Source: Solitalea lacus
Lineage (GTDB): Bacteria; Bacteroidota; Bacteroidia; Sphingobacteriales; Sphingobacteriaceae
Assembly: GCF_022014595.1 (NCBI RefSeq)
Contig: NZ_CP091740.1
Coordinates: 3,770,200-3,834,199 of the forward strand
DNA: 64,000 nucleotides
Direction: 5' to 3'
Positions within the stretch are counted from its first letter, which is position 1. Each line of letters opens with the position of its first letter. Made by a program: the position numbers and the translations under genes. This document shows, one piece after another, positions 18,671 through 28,248 of this stretch. A model generated the notes under the pieces. That model saw nothing but the letters and a program-made list of their open reading frames with translations. It searched no databases and was not told where the DNA came from.

Positions 18671-19837
18671 TTATAGCGTTGTATAGAATCTCTTCAGATT
18701 TTCAATCATCGTATTTATTTGAAACCTTTTAGAATGTTCAAAATTGTTTTTAGAAATAGTAGCTCTTAATTTTTGATTAGATAAAAGTAATTCGATTTTG
18801 TCAGCAAGATCATTACAGTTTGGATTGCATAATAAACCATTTTCTCCATCTGTTAAAATTTCTGGAATCCCACCCACATTAGTTGCTATAATTGGAATAC
18901 CTAGATTAAAACCTTCCAAGATGGCTAAAGGCTGTGCTTCAGATCTTGATGGTACAATTAAGATATCTGCCTTTTTAAAATAATTGAGATGGTTGGGTGA
19001 GGCTATAAATCCGAATACGGTTACATATTTATTTAATTTGTATTTTTTAATTAATTGATTAGTATTATTGTTTACAGGATATGAACCCAACATACTTACA
19101 TTACAATTTGTTATGTGTTTTTGGTTTACAAGTATATCTATTGCTTCCAATAATATATCAGCCCCTTTAACTGTTTTCTCCCCACCTACAAATAATAAAT
19201 TGATGTTACCAGTATGAGTATTGTATTCTATTTCTTGTGGTGGGCCACTATCTTCAACACCATTATAAATAATCGTATTTTGTGGTATATTATTTAACTC
19301 ATTTTCATATACTTTTTTTGTATATGATGATACAAAAATTACATTGTCTACTTTATTAAAATAGCGCGAAATTTTTTTTCGCTGTTTTAAAGCTTTATAA
19401 TGATTGTTAATAAATGATATTACATCATGTACCGTATAAATTATCTTACTATTGGTAGTTTTGCTTGTTGTAGCAAGATAAAGTGAGTTCTCCAAATGAG
19501 GATGAATTAACTTAATATCACTCTTTTTTATAAACTCCTTTACTTTAGAACTCTTTAAAAATAGGTACCATTCAACTGCATTGTAAAATCTGTTTTCAAA
19601 TAATCTACTATATTTTGATTTACGATGTTGGAACAATGAACCAATGTCTAAAGTTTTTTTTTCAGAAATTACTGTGTTAAAGAAAGGTTTTAATTCCGAA
19701 TTTGTAATCAAATAAAAGTCAATTTGGTCTTCTAAATACTTTATCGTTTGCCATACAACTTTTTCCGCCCCACTAAAGCCATCTGAAATTAATATTAAAG
19801 CGACTTTTAGCTTTTCTACTTTTGTTAAACTTGTCAT
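18671..19837 (-). CDS. Glycosyltransferase family 4
   Basis: A 388-residue GT-B enzyme. The N-terminal domain starts KVALILISDGFSGAEKVVW, a glycine turn typical of GT4, and contains IKLIHPHLENSLYLA and IIYTVHDVISF. The donor domain has INLLFVGGEKTVKGADILLEAI, VTVFGFIASPNHLNYFKKADILIVPS and RSEAQPLAILEGFNLGIPII (E-x7-E region), then ATNVGGIPEILTDGENGLL. Located 12 bp after the preceding GT2 gene, in the variable AT-rich part of the capsule operon. The sugar specificity is not readable. Confidence 0.9.
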   Translation of the reverse strand: MTSLTKVEKLKVALILISDGFSGAEKVVWQTIKYLEDQIDFYLITNSELKPFFNTVISEKKTLDIGSLFQHRKSKYSRLFENRFYNAVEWYLFLKSSKVKEFIKKSDIKLIHPHLENSLYLATTSKTTNSKIIYTVHDVISFINNHYKALKQRKKISRYFNKVDNVIFVSSYTKKVYENELNNIPQNTIIYNGVEDSGPPQEIEYNTHTGNINLLFVGGEKTVKGADILLEAIDILVNQKHITNCNVSMLGSYPVNNNTNQLIKKYKLNKYVTVFGFIASPNHLNYFKKADILIVPSRSEAQPLAILEGFNLGIPIIATNVGGIPEILTDGENGLLCNPNCNDLADKIELLLSNQKLRATISKNNFEHSKRFQINTMIENLKRFYTTL

Positions 19838-19849
19838 TAGAAAGAATGC

Positions 19850-20851
19850 TTATATTTTATTCAGATTTTTAATTTTACCAAGAAACAAAAAAATATGAAG
19901 CCCTATCAATGCTAAGCTTAAATGGGTTTGCAAGAGCTTTAAGACCACCCTTACTCGAAACGGTTCAACTTTTAAAATTTTCATCAGTTCAACATCTCTC
20001 TCATAACCACTATTTAGTATCTCTTTTATTTCCTTTTGATATAAATCTATTTTTCTATTGTTTTGAAAATAGTTATATATGTTTCTTAAATTAAAATAAA
20101 GTAGATGAGATTTAAGTTGATTTTTAATTGGTTTGCTTAAAAGAAAATTTCTAACAAACATTGAAGACGTTAGCAATTGCTTACTACTCTCATAACTAAC
20201 CTTATTCGAAATAGAACTATTTCTTTGTACATAGTTGAATACAACTATGTTTGATTTTACAATTTTTTTAGAATTGTAGACAAGCTGAGACATTGAAACA
20301 TTGTCTTCACCGTAAGAAATTTTCTTTATAAATTCAATATTATTCAACTTATATAAATTTGAACGAATTAACTTACCACATGAAAAAAACTGTTTCCACT
20401 TTATTAACTGGCATAAAAAATCTTGATTGTCCAACTCTCCAAAATCCGCATATCGAATAATCTCCTTTTTGTTTAAATCCAAATAATTTAGAATAAAATC
20501 ACCTACAACAATGTCAGCATTCGTTTTTTGAGCTTTAATATATAATTCTTCTATACCATTTAACTCTAAATAATCATCGCCGTCTAAATGATATATAAAT
20601 TCGCCTTGAGCCTTTTCAATTCCCGATTTGCGTGCATAAGGCAACCCTTCATTTAATTTATTGATAACAATAATTCTTTTGTCTATTAAAGCATATTGCT
20701 GAATGACTTTTGAAGAATCATCAGTACTGCCATCATTAACCACTATAATTTCAATTTCTTTTAGAGTTTGGTTAATAGCAGAAGAAAGACATTTGTCTAA
20801 ATATATGCTAACATTATAAACTGGAATAATGACAGAAACTTTAATCTTCAT
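19850..20851 (-). CDS. Glycosyltransferase family 2
   Basis: A GT-A inverting glycosyltransferase of 333 residues: VSVIIPVYNVSIYLDKCLSS, EIIVVNDGSTDDSS, LNEGLPYARKSGIEKAQGEF and the metal-binding DXD motif in YHLDGDDYLE near residue 95. The remaining 230 residues vary between family members and end in a hydrophobic stretch (LIGLHIFLFLG) that may touch the membrane. It acts on the undecaprenyl-linked repeat unit at the cytoplasmic face, judging by its place in the operon. Confidence 0.9.
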   Translation of the reverse strand: MKIKVSVIIPVYNVSIYLDKCLSSAINQTLKEIEIIVVNDGSTDDSSKVIQQYALIDKRIIVINKLNEGLPYARKSGIEKAQGEFIYHLDGDDYLELNGIEELYIKAQKTNADIVVGDFILNYLDLNKKEIIRYADFGELDNQDFLCQLIKWKQFFSCGKLIRSNLYKLNNIEFIKKISYGEDNVSMSQLVYNSKKIVKSNIVVFNYVQRNSSISNKVSYESSKQLLTSSMFVRNFLLSKPIKNQLKSHLLYFNLRNIYNYFQNNRKIDLYQKEIKEILNSGYERDVELMKILKVEPFRVRVVLKLLQTHLSLALIGLHIFLFLGKIKNLNKI

Positions 20852-20886
20852 TTTCTAATTTAAAGAGGTGATAAATTTTACAGGTC

Positions 20887-21789
20887 TTAGTAGGGTAGTT
20901 TTTTGGTAAAATCATCCCTATAACCAGCCATAAATGCACGAAGAAAAAAGATTATACTTTTTAACTTAAGAAAAAGAGAAATATTCGAAGTCCAATAGTA
21001 TGATATATAATGTTTAATTTGTCTTAATGGGGAATGTCCTAACATCTTTTGTATATATCCATTATTTCTAAATACGCAATAACTTTTCCAATCCAACACA
21101 CTATCATAAATCCAAGTCCCTTTCTCCGTTATTTTATACATTAACCTATCTTTTGGATGAACTTGTATTGCATCAAAAATTGTTGTATTCTTTAGGTTGT
21201 TCTTTAATATTCGAAAATGATATTCTCTTTCATCACCCCAGATGAACATTTCTTTTTTGGGCAGGCCAATTTTTTCAATTACTTTTCTTTTAAAAAGAAT
21301 TCCATTGAAAAGATGAGTAATGCCATCCAATTTATCTTTAAATATTTCTTTAAGTTCAGTTTGGTTATCAATAACTACATTTTCAATGTACGGATGAGGA
21401 AACGAGAATGCTAGTTTTTCATTGTCATCTTTAGCAATAATAAGTGGACTAATCGCATCATAGTCACTATTAGATGCAAAAAATGTTAATTTTTCTAAGG
21501 AATTATCTGCAGGTATTCCGTCATCATCCATGCACCAAATTAAATCATAACCTTTCTCGAACGCCAATTTCATCCCATTATGAAAACCACCAGCCCCCCC
21601 TAAGTTTTCTTGATGAATTACACACAAATCGTTTTGTGCATTTAACCATTCCTTGGTGCCATCAGTACTACCATTATTAACAACTAAAATGCAATCGAGA
21701 GATCTGGTTTGGGACCGAATTGCGTAAATACATTCTTTTAATAATGTTAAGCGATTATAGGTTACAACTACTGCAGCAATTTTTTCCAT
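20887..21789 (-). CDS. Glycosyltransferase family 2, possible galactofuranosyltransferase
   Basis: 300 residues with the GT2 start AAVVVTYNRLTLLKECI, LVVNNGSTDGTKEWL, the QENLGGAGGFHNGM block, the metal site WCMDDDGIP and the downstream FIWGDEREYHFRI motif. The GGAGGF and WGDE.E pair is typical of the GlfT/rhamnosyltransferase-like GT2 subgroup. Since UDP-galactopyranose mutase (glf) is encoded just upstream, galactofuranose is a reasonable donor; this is inference from context. An acyltransferase remnant ends 4 bp before its start codon. Confidence 0.85.
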   Translation of the reverse strand: MEKIAAVVVTYNRLTLLKECIYAIRSQTRSLDCILVVNNGSTDGTKEWLNAQNDLCVIHQENLGGAGGFHNGMKLAFEKGYDLIWCMDDDGIPADNSLEKLTFFASNSDYDAISPLIIAKDDNEKLAFSFPHPYIENVVIDNQTELKEIFKDKLDGITHLFNGILFKRKVIEKIGLPKKEMFIWGDEREYHFRILKNNLKNTTIFDAIQVHPKDRLMYKITEKGTWIYDSVLDWKSYCVFRNNGYIQKMLGHSPLRQIKHYISYYWTSNISLFLKLKSIIFFLRAFMAGYRDDFTKKLPY

Positions 21790-21792
21790 TGT

Positions 21793-21965
21793 TTATGCTA
21801 TTTGTGGTTTTCGTTTTAGTAATAATTTTTCAGATACTTCTTTGGTGGTTGTTAACAAGGGCCGTTCAACAAATTTGTATGTAATACTACCAATAATAAT
21901 AGGAAGCAACGTAAAAGAGATTATAAGTAAATCAGAACTTATTACTGGAGTGCTAAAGAAGTTTT
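21793..21965 (-). pseudogene. 3' remnant of an acyltransferase-3 (OafA-type) gene
   Basis: Directly after the glf stop, the minus strand reads without interruption for about 56 codons to a TAA at 21793-21795. Residues include FFSTPVISSDLL, PIIIGSITYKFVERPLL and a basic tail KLLLKRKPQIA. A final membrane helix followed by SYxFVERP and a short basic tail is the standard C terminus of acyltransferase family 3 (O-acetylation of polysaccharide). There is no start codon, and the rest of the roughly 330-codon gene is missing, replaced by glf. The motif match is by eye. Confidence 0.6.
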
Positions 21966-23090
21966 TTAAAGCGTATCGGCAATTTGTATATTTAATTCCT
22001 TATTAACTCTTACTAATGCAGATCCAATCACTTGGTGCATATCGTAATATTTATATTCTGCCAAGCGGCCTCCAAAAATTACGTTACGTTCTTGCTCTGC
22101 CAGTGTTTGATATTGTTTAAACAAAGTGTTGTTTTTTTCATCATTCACAGGATAATAAGTTTCTTTTCCCGGTTGCCAATCTTCAGGATACTCTTTGGTA
22201 ACCACCGTTTTATCCTGGCAACCAAACTCAAAGTGTTTGTGTTCTATGATGCGAGTAAAAGGAGTTTCCGCATCTGTATAATTCACAACAGCATTACCTT
22301 GATAATTTTTATTTTCCAATGTTTCATGCTCAAATCTCAAACTGCGGTATTCCAAGGCTCCGAAACGGAAATCGTAGAACTCATCAATCTTACCTGTAAA
22401 TACAATTTTAGAGGCTGATTGGTCTAACTTTGTACGGTCTTTGAAATAATCTACTCCTAATTTTACATCAATTCCGTTCAGTAAACCTTCAGTAAGTTTA
22501 TTATAACCTCCAATAGGAATACCTTGATACCTATCGTTAAAATAATTGTTATCGTAAGTGAATCGAACAGGTAAGCGCTTTATAATAAATGCCGGTAACT
22601 CAGTCGCTTTGCGCCCCCATTGTTTCTCCGTATAGCCCTTAATCAGCTTTTCATAAATATCAGTTCCTACTAATGAAATTGCTTGTTCTTCTAAGTTGGT
22701 AGGAGTATTAATGTTTGCTTTTTTAACCTGCTCTACAATTTTTGCTTTGGCCTCTTCAGGTTTTTTCACCTTCCAAAGTTGATAAAAGGTGTTCATGTTA
22801 AAGGGGAGGTTAAATAATTCTCCCTTAAAATTAGCAATTGGTGTATTGGTATAGCGATTAAACTCAACAAAAGAATTCACATAGTCCCAAATCTTTTTGT
22901 CGTTGGTATGAAAAATATGCGCTCCATACTTGTGTACATTAATCCCCTCAATATTTTCACAATAAATGTTTCCCCCGGTGTGAGTTCTACGATCAATGAC
23001 CAAGCAACGTTTTCCTTTTTTTGTTGCCTCGTGTGCGAAAACAGAACCGAATAATCCAGCTCCAACAATCAGGTAGTCGTATTTATGCAT
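21966..23090 (-). CDS. glf: UDP-galactopyranose mutase
   Basis: A flavoenzyme that converts UDP-galactopyranose to UDP-galactofuranose in the cytoplasm. The FAD Rossmann motif YLIVGAGLFGSVFAHEATKKG opens the protein, followed by IDRRTHTGGNIYCENIEGINVHKYGAHIFHT, the mutase signature. TEKQWGRKATELP and the C-terminal RLAEYKYYDMHQVIGSAL are conserved active-site segments. Length 374 is normal. Its start overlaps the wzx stop by 8 bp. Its presence predicts galactofuranose in the exported polysaccharide. The base composition changes just beyond its 3' end. Confidence 0.96.
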   Translation of the reverse strand: MHKYDYLIVGAGLFGSVFAHEATKKGKRCLVIDRRTHTGGNIYCENIEGINVHKYGAHIFHTNDKKIWDYVNSFVEFNRYTNTPIANFKGELFNLPFNMNTFYQLWKVKKPEEAKAKIVEQVKKANINTPTNLEEQAISLVGTDIYEKLIKGYTEKQWGRKATELPAFIIKRLPVRFTYDNNYFNDRYQGIPIGGYNKLTEGLLNGIDVKLGVDYFKDRTKLDQSASKIVFTGKIDEFYDFRFGALEYRSLRFEHETLENKNYQGNAVVNYTDAETPFTRIIEHKHFEFGCQDKTVVTKEYPEDWQPGKETYYPVNDEKNNTLFKQYQTLAEQERNVIFGGRLAEYKYYDMHQVIGSALVRVNKELNIQIADTL

Positions 23091-24528
23091 AGTTCAGTTT
23101 GGATTTTAAAGTTAAAAAAAAGTCAATAGCAATTTGATTTTTAATAATGTACAATTGAGTAGCACCGAACAATACCATAGAACCAATTAAGGTTGCCACT
23201 AACACATAAAATGGTTGGCTAAATATTAATTTTGCAGCTTCCGCTAATAAAAAAATGGGTAATGCTGAAAGTACATTTTGAGTAAACGCTTTTAAATTTA
23301 ATTCAAATGTTAAGTACTTTCTTGCGAAATAGAAAGTTAAAACAGTTACAACAGTTTCTGCTATTAAATTTGTGATTGCTGCCCCGTTTTCATGGAAAAG
23401 TGGTATTAAAATAAAGTTTAATAGCAAACTTATTATGGTTCCACTTAAGACGGAGAATAGGAGTTGACGGTCTTTAGAAAGAGGTGTAAGAATTTGAATG
23501 CCAAAAATATTTGATAGCCCAATTATCAGTGTTATTGGACAAAGGATTCTCATGGCCAATACGCTTGGGAGGAATTCTTTGCCTGAAAAAACCAATGTCA
23601 GCTCGGGTGCTAAGGCAAAAATTCCAACCATAATAGGTATGCCTAATGTATATACAAAGTTGAAAGATTGTCCAATCAGTCGCTTTATTTCTGCTTGATC
23701 ATTTTTAGCAACAGCGTTTGATAATCTTGGAACCAATACAGCCCCCAATGAAGTGATTATCGTTAGGCTTAGTTTGTTTAGCTTTAAAGCAGCAGAATAA
23801 TAGCCAACGGCTTTTTCATCGGCAAGTAATCCTAACAATATGGTATCCATCAGGACATACACACTGATAGCAACGGTTGATCCGAAGATGACTAACATAG
23901 GCCGGACATGCGGTTTATAATATAACTCTTTGTACGAAATATTAAGCTTGAGGTATTTCAATGAATAACGAATATTAACGAAGCTATTGAAGATTAAACC
24001 GAAAACAGTTATTAAGAAATAAGGCAGTACATCCGACTTCTCCTTAACAAATAGAAAAAGGGCACCAATAGAAATGAATTTTATGATAATGGAACGGGAG
24101 GTGATGTATTTAAAATTTTCCATTCCGGTGAAAAACCATTCTATGGAAAATAAATTAAAGAAAATGTAGAGACCACCCCACAAATAAAGAGCATTGTGGC
24201 TAGAGAATTTATCAAAATAAAGGATGGTTATAAAATAAGGTACCAGTACAATAATCGTAGTTAACAATCTTATCAAAAATAATTCGATAAATACCTTGCT
24301 TCGTCCTTCAATATTGTCTTTTGTTTTTGCTATCTCCCTTACACCATATATACTTATGCCCAATGCAGAGAGTAAAATAAAATATTGGCAAAAGGACAGA
24401 ACAAAATTTGTTAAGCCAGTTCCTTCAGGCCCCAATACTCTTGAAACATAGGGAAATGTAATAATAGGGAAGATGATGTTTGAAACGGATAACAATATAT
24501 TATAGGCAAGGTTCTTCTTTATGCTCAC
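23083..24528 (-). CDS. wzx: Wzx-like polysaccharide flippase (MOP superfamily)
   Basis: A 481-residue inner-membrane transporter with about 12-14 hydrophobic helices. The N-terminal NILLSVSNIIFPIITFPYVSRVLGPEGTG motif is characteristic of the PST/Wzx branch of the MOP superfamily, as are IYGVREIAKTKDN and WFFTGMENFKYIT. It flips undecaprenyl-diphosphate-linked repeat units to the periplasm. Its gene lies between ugd and glf, and a Wzy-like polymerase occurs later in the same operon, so the locus uses the Wzx/Wzy-dependent route rather than an ABC transporter. Confidence 0.92.
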   Translation of the reverse strand: MSIKKNLAYNILLSVSNIIFPIITFPYVSRVLGPEGTGLTNFVLSFCQYFILLSALGISIYGVREIAKTKDNIEGRSKVFIELFLIRLLTTIIVLVPYFITILYFDKFSSHNALYLWGGLYIFFNLFSIEWFFTGMENFKYITSRSIIIKFISIGALFLFVKEKSDVLPYFLITVFGLIFNSFVNIRYSLKYLKLNISYKELYYKPHVRPMLVIFGSTVAISVYVLMDTILLGLLADEKAVGYYSAALKLNKLSLTIITSLGAVLVPRLSNAVAKNDQAEIKRLIGQSFNFVYTLGIPIMVGIFALAPELTLVFSGKEFLPSVLAMRILCPITLIIGLSNIFGIQILTPLSKDRQLLFSVLSGTIISLLLNFILIPLFHENGAAITNLIAETVVTVLTFYFARKYLTFELNLKAFTQNVLSALPIFLLAEAAKLIFSQPFYVLVATLIGSMVLFGATQLYIIKNQIAIDFFLTLKSKLNYA

Positions 24529-24570
24529 TTCTTTTCTCCTTAACTAGTATAATTTTCTTTGCACTTTTTG

Positions 24571-25890
24571 TTAAACAGTCAATCCTACTCCATAATAAAC
24601 AAACCCCACTTTCTGCAATTGTACGTCATCATAAATATTGCGTCCGTCAAACACTACTTGTTCGTGCATTATGTTTTTTAGTTTGACCCAATCGGGCAAT
24701 CTAAACTCGTTCCATTCAGTAACCAAGGCAATAGCAAGAGCGCCCAAAGCTGTTTCGTATACATCCTTGCACCAGATAACTTTATCACCTAAGGTTTTCT
24801 TCCCTTCGTGCATGGCAATAGGGTCAAACACTTTAATAGTTGCACCTGCCCTTAGCAGGCTTTCAATTAATACCAATGAAGGTGCTTCGCGCATGTCGTC
24901 GGTATTGGGTTTAAAAGAAAGCCCCCAAATGGCAATGGTTTTGCCGTTCAGGTTTCCATCAAAATGACGGTTTATTTTATCAAACAAAATCGATTTTTGG
25001 TCTTCATTAATGGCTTCCACAGCTTCCAAAAGTCGCAAGTTATAGCCTAGACTTTTCCCAGTTTTAACCAAGGCCTTCACATCTTTGGGAAAACAGGAGC
25101 CTCCATAGCCAACTCCGGCGTATAGAAACTTTTTACCAATTCGTGGGTCACTGCCAATGCCATTGCGTACGTGGTTAATATTGGCCCCCACCAATTCGCA
25201 AAGGTTAGCAATATCATTCATAAAGCTAATGCGGGTGGCCAGCATGGCATTCGCTGCATATTTGGTCATTTCGGCAGAAGGAATATCCATGTAAATGATG
25301 CGGTAGCCATTTAGTAAAAACGGTTTGTAAATGGTATCCATTACTTCACGAGCTTTTTCACTGTCCACCCCAACTACGATCCTGTCAGGGCTCATGAAAT
25401 CTTTTATCGCTGCGCCTTCCTTTAAAAATTCAGGATTTGAGGCTACGTCAAATTCAATATCAGCATCACGTATATCCAAGGCAGTTTGGATGGAGGCTCG
25501 TACTTTTTCCGAGGTGCCTACCGGTACGGTACTCTTGGTAACTACAACGGTGTATTGCTGCAGATGCTTACCAATTTCGTTAGCTACTTTCAGCACATAG
25601 CTTAAATCAGCACTTCCATCTTCTCCAGGTGGGGTACCTACAGCAATAAAAATGGCATCGGCTCCGTGAATATGCTCTGCCAGAGATGTACTAAACTGCA
25701 ATCTCCCCTTTTGGGTATTGTTTACAACAGTGTTTTCAAGTCCTGGTTCATAAATTGGCAGGATTCCTTTCTGAAGATTATCAATCTTGACTTTATCAAT
25801 ATCAATGCAGCATACGGAAATGCCAACATCAGCAAGACAGGCGCCGGTTACTAACCCTACATAGCCTGTTCCGATTACTAGTATTTTCAT
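24571..25890 (-). CDS. ugd: UDP-glucose 6-dehydrogenase
   Basis: Oxidises UDP-glucose to UDP-glucuronate using two NAD+, supplying an acidic sugar for the polysaccharide. The NAD-binding start MKILVIGTGYVGLVTGACLAD, the NPEFLKEGAAIKDF and SPDRIVVG blocks, the catalytic Cys266 in GVGYGGSCFPKDVKAL, and the C-terminal WGLSFKPNTDDMREAPSL, which begins the third domain, are all present. Length 439 is standard. A UDP-mannuronate or N-acetyl amino-sugar dehydrogenase is a less likely alternative. Confidence 0.93.
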   Translation of the reverse strand: MKILVIGTGYVGLVTGACLADVGISVCCIDIDKVKIDNLQKGILPIYEPGLENTVVNNTQKGRLQFSTSLAEHIHGADAIFIAVGTPPGEDGSADLSYVLKVANEIGKHLQQYTVVVTKSTVPVGTSEKVRASIQTALDIRDADIEFDVASNPEFLKEGAAIKDFMSPDRIVVGVDSEKAREVMDTIYKPFLLNGYRIIYMDIPSAEMTKYAANAMLATRISFMNDIANLCELVGANINHVRNGIGSDPRIGKKFLYAGVGYGGSCFPKDVKALVKTGKSLGYNLRLLEAVEAINEDQKSILFDKINRHFDGNLNGKTIAIWGLSFKPNTDDMREAPSLVLIESLLRAGATIKVFDPIAMHEGKKTLGDKVIWCKDVYETALGALAIALVTEWNEFRLPDWVKLKNIMHEQVVFDGRNIYDDVQLQKVGFVYYGVGLTV

Positions 25891-25932
25891 TGGTTTTCGG
25901 TTTAGTTTATTTTTTGATATTCAAATTTCCGT

Positions 25933-28245
25933 TTAATGAAACACCTTTTGTTGTGATTCTTGCTCAGCATAATACCCATACCCATATCCATACCCATATC
26001 CATACTGACCACCATCTTTTATTCCATTGAAAATCAAATGAAGGTTTTTGAAACGTTTTTCTTTATAAAGTGCATCAACCATTTTAATACGCTCCTTTGG
26101 TGTATATTGATGACGGGTTACGAATAAAGTTGCATCAACAAAAGGTTCCATAATTTGAGCATCGGTTACAAGACCAACCGGAGGAGCATCAATAATGATG
26201 TAATCAAACCGATCTTTTAACGTATTCATTAACTCTTCAAAACGAGCACTAATTAGTAACTCAGCTGGGTTAGGAGGTAAGGGACCGGTGGTCATAATGT
26301 AATAATTATCCTGCCCCGGCACTTTAGAAATCAGCTCATTCAGATCAAACTGTCCGATTAAATAATTGGATATTCCCCTCGGGTTACTTAACTCTAAATA
26401 TTTCTGAAGTTTTGGTTTGCGTAGGTCTAATTCCAAAATAATGGTTTTCTTTCCAGTCATGGCCAAGCTTGCCCCAAGGTTAAGGGAAATAAAAGATTTT
26501 CCTTCACCACTAATACTAGAGGTAAATAACAGTGTTTTTAATTTGCATCCCGGTACTAGGAACTGCAAGTTTGTTCTTAGCGCTCTAACTTGTTCGGCTA
26601 ATACAGAGCGTCCTTTTTTGCTTACCACCAGCACTTCATCGTGTTGGTCATAAGAAATTTCAGCTAGTATTGGCGCTTTGGTTCGCTCTTCTATATCAGT
26701 TCGTTTAGTTATTTTGTCGTTCAGTAATTCAATTAGGTAAATAATACCAAATGGTACAGCTAAGCCTAATAAGCCAAATAAAACTATTATATTACGTTTT
26801 ACTGGCTTAACCGGTCCACTACTGCTGCGGGCGCTGTCAATAATACGGCTATCAGGCACTGCTGATGCATATGAAAGGGCAGTTTCTTCACGTTTTTGAA
26901 GCAAGAATAAATACAGGTTGTTTTTGATAGCCTGTTGACGTGAAATATCTACCAGTTCCCGTTCTTTACGCGGAACGGTACGGATCATTGTTTCCATCCG
27001 CGAATTTTCATTTTCTAATTTATAGCGGGTTGTGGCAATAGAACTTTTCAGAGTTTGTATATTATCCAGGATGTTTTGTTTTAAACCAACAATTTGATCA
27101 TCTAAAGCGGAGATAATTGGATTGTCGGCACGTACAACTTTTATGGAGCTGGCACGTTTCAATTCTAAGTCACTTAAAGATTTGATAAGACTAAGTAGAG
27201 TTGGGTCACTGATTCCCAATGTTGCCGGAACGGTTCCATTACTGTTGTTTTTAGCACGAACGTATTTCTCTATATCATTCAACACGCTCTGCTGAATTTT
27301 TACTTCATTCAGCTTCGTATCATTTTCTTTTATGCTTTCCAAAAATAGCTTTGATTCCGCACTGATATCGGTAATTCCCTCTCTCGATTTAAAGTCTTCT
27401 ACATTCCTTTCAACAGTACTTAAGTCCCCCGCAATCAGTTTAAGTCGCTCTTCAATAAACTCTAAGGTTATTGCAGCTACTTTGTTTTTATCATTGATAG
27501 CCGCTTTGTTATATTCTTCAATAAGGTTGTTTAGAAAATCTTTTCCTTTTTGAGGCACGTTGGTAATGAGGCTTAATACCAATACACTAGCCATTTTGTT
27601 AGTAGTTTCTACATTGAGTTGCGCCTGATAAGCTTCGGCCACTGCAGTAATGGGTTGTAATACAATGTGCAATTGCTTTATGTCTTTGTTTAGTCCGGTA
27701 CGAATAAACAAGAGGGTACCATAAGGAGTTTGGGTTACTTTATTTAAGGATATGGTTTTACCATTTAATTCGGCTTGGCCATTGTCTTTTAAAACAAGTT
27801 CCAAGGGTTGATCGTAAATTGTTTCCAGTGGATTAATTAGTTGCAGTTTTACGGGGCTTTCTTTGTAAAGGTCCCTGTGACGAATGCCTTCCCGAACAAT
27901 ATAACTGATGTTCAAGTTGAGGTTTTTGACCACATTTTCCAGTAAAGTGTACGAACGGATTATCTCAATTTCATTTTCTACAACTTTGTTTGATGTGAAG
28001 ATGTCTAACTCTTTTAGCATGGCATCCTGGCCCAACCCTTTTTTTTCATCTTTTATTAAGATACTGTTTTTAACCAGGTATTGAGGCGTTTGATAGCTTA
28101 GGAATATGAATGCTGCAATTATTGCCACAACAATAGACGCAACAAACCATTTCCAGTAGGCTAAATATTTAAATATTAAGGTCTTTAGGTTAAAATCCTG
28201 CTGTTCTTCTTGTTGAAAGAAAAATGGGTCTATTTGGTTATTCAT
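25933..28245 (-). CDS. wzc: Wzc-like polysaccharide co-polymerase with C-terminal tyrosine autokinase
   Basis: A 770-residue inner-membrane protein controlling chain length and export. It has an N-terminal Wzz domain with a first membrane helix at about residues 33-51, a long periplasmic coiled-coil region (about 230-470), and a second membrane helix near 495-515. The cytoplasmic BY-kinase domain has Walker A SGEGKS (Lys583), Walker A' IILELDLRKPKL and Walker B DYIIIDAPP. The tail has seven tyrosines in a GY repeat (QYGYGYGYGYGYYAEQ) that serve as the autophosphorylation cluster. It forms an export pair with the lipoprotein gene upstream. A cognate phosphatase is encoded at 40.3-41.1 kb. Confidence 0.94.
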   Translation of the reverse strand: MNNQIDPFFFQQEEQQDFNLKTLIFKYLAYWKWFVASIVVAIIAAFIFLSYQTPQYLVKNSILIKDEKKGLGQDAMLKELDIFTSNKVVENEIEIIRSYTLLENVVKNLNLNISYIVREGIRHRDLYKESPVKLQLINPLETIYDQPLELVLKDNGQAELNGKTISLNKVTQTPYGTLLFIRTGLNKDIKQLHIVLQPITAVAEAYQAQLNVETTNKMASVLVLSLITNVPQKGKDFLNNLIEEYNKAAINDKNKVAAITLEFIEERLKLIAGDLSTVERNVEDFKSREGITDISAESKLFLESIKENDTKLNEVKIQQSVLNDIEKYVRAKNNSNGTVPATLGISDPTLLSLIKSLSDLELKRASSIKVVRADNPIISALDDQIVGLKQNILDNIQTLKSSIATTRYKLENENSRMETMIRTVPRKERELVDISRQQAIKNNLYLFLLQKREETALSYASAVPDSRIIDSARSSSGPVKPVKRNIIVLFGLLGLAVPFGIIYLIELLNDKITKRTDIEERTKAPILAEISYDQHDEVLVVSKKGRSVLAEQVRALRTNLQFLVPGCKLKTLLFTSSISGEGKSFISLNLGASLAMTGKKTIILELDLRKPKLQKYLELSNPRGISNYLIGQFDLNELISKVPGQDNYYIMTTGPLPPNPAELLISARFEELMNTLKDRFDYIIIDAPPVGLVTDAQIMEPFVDATLFVTRHQYTPKERIKMVDALYKEKRFKNLHLIFNGIKDGGQYGYGYGYGYGYYAEQESQQKVFH
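25971..26006 (-). repeat. 12-bp tandem repeat encoding the Wzc tyrosine cluster
   Basis: TATGGATATGGG-type units follow one another about two and a half times and encode alternating Tyr and Gly. Such repeats can change copy number by slippage without shifting the frame. Confidence 0.7.
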
Positions 28246-28248
28246 TTT

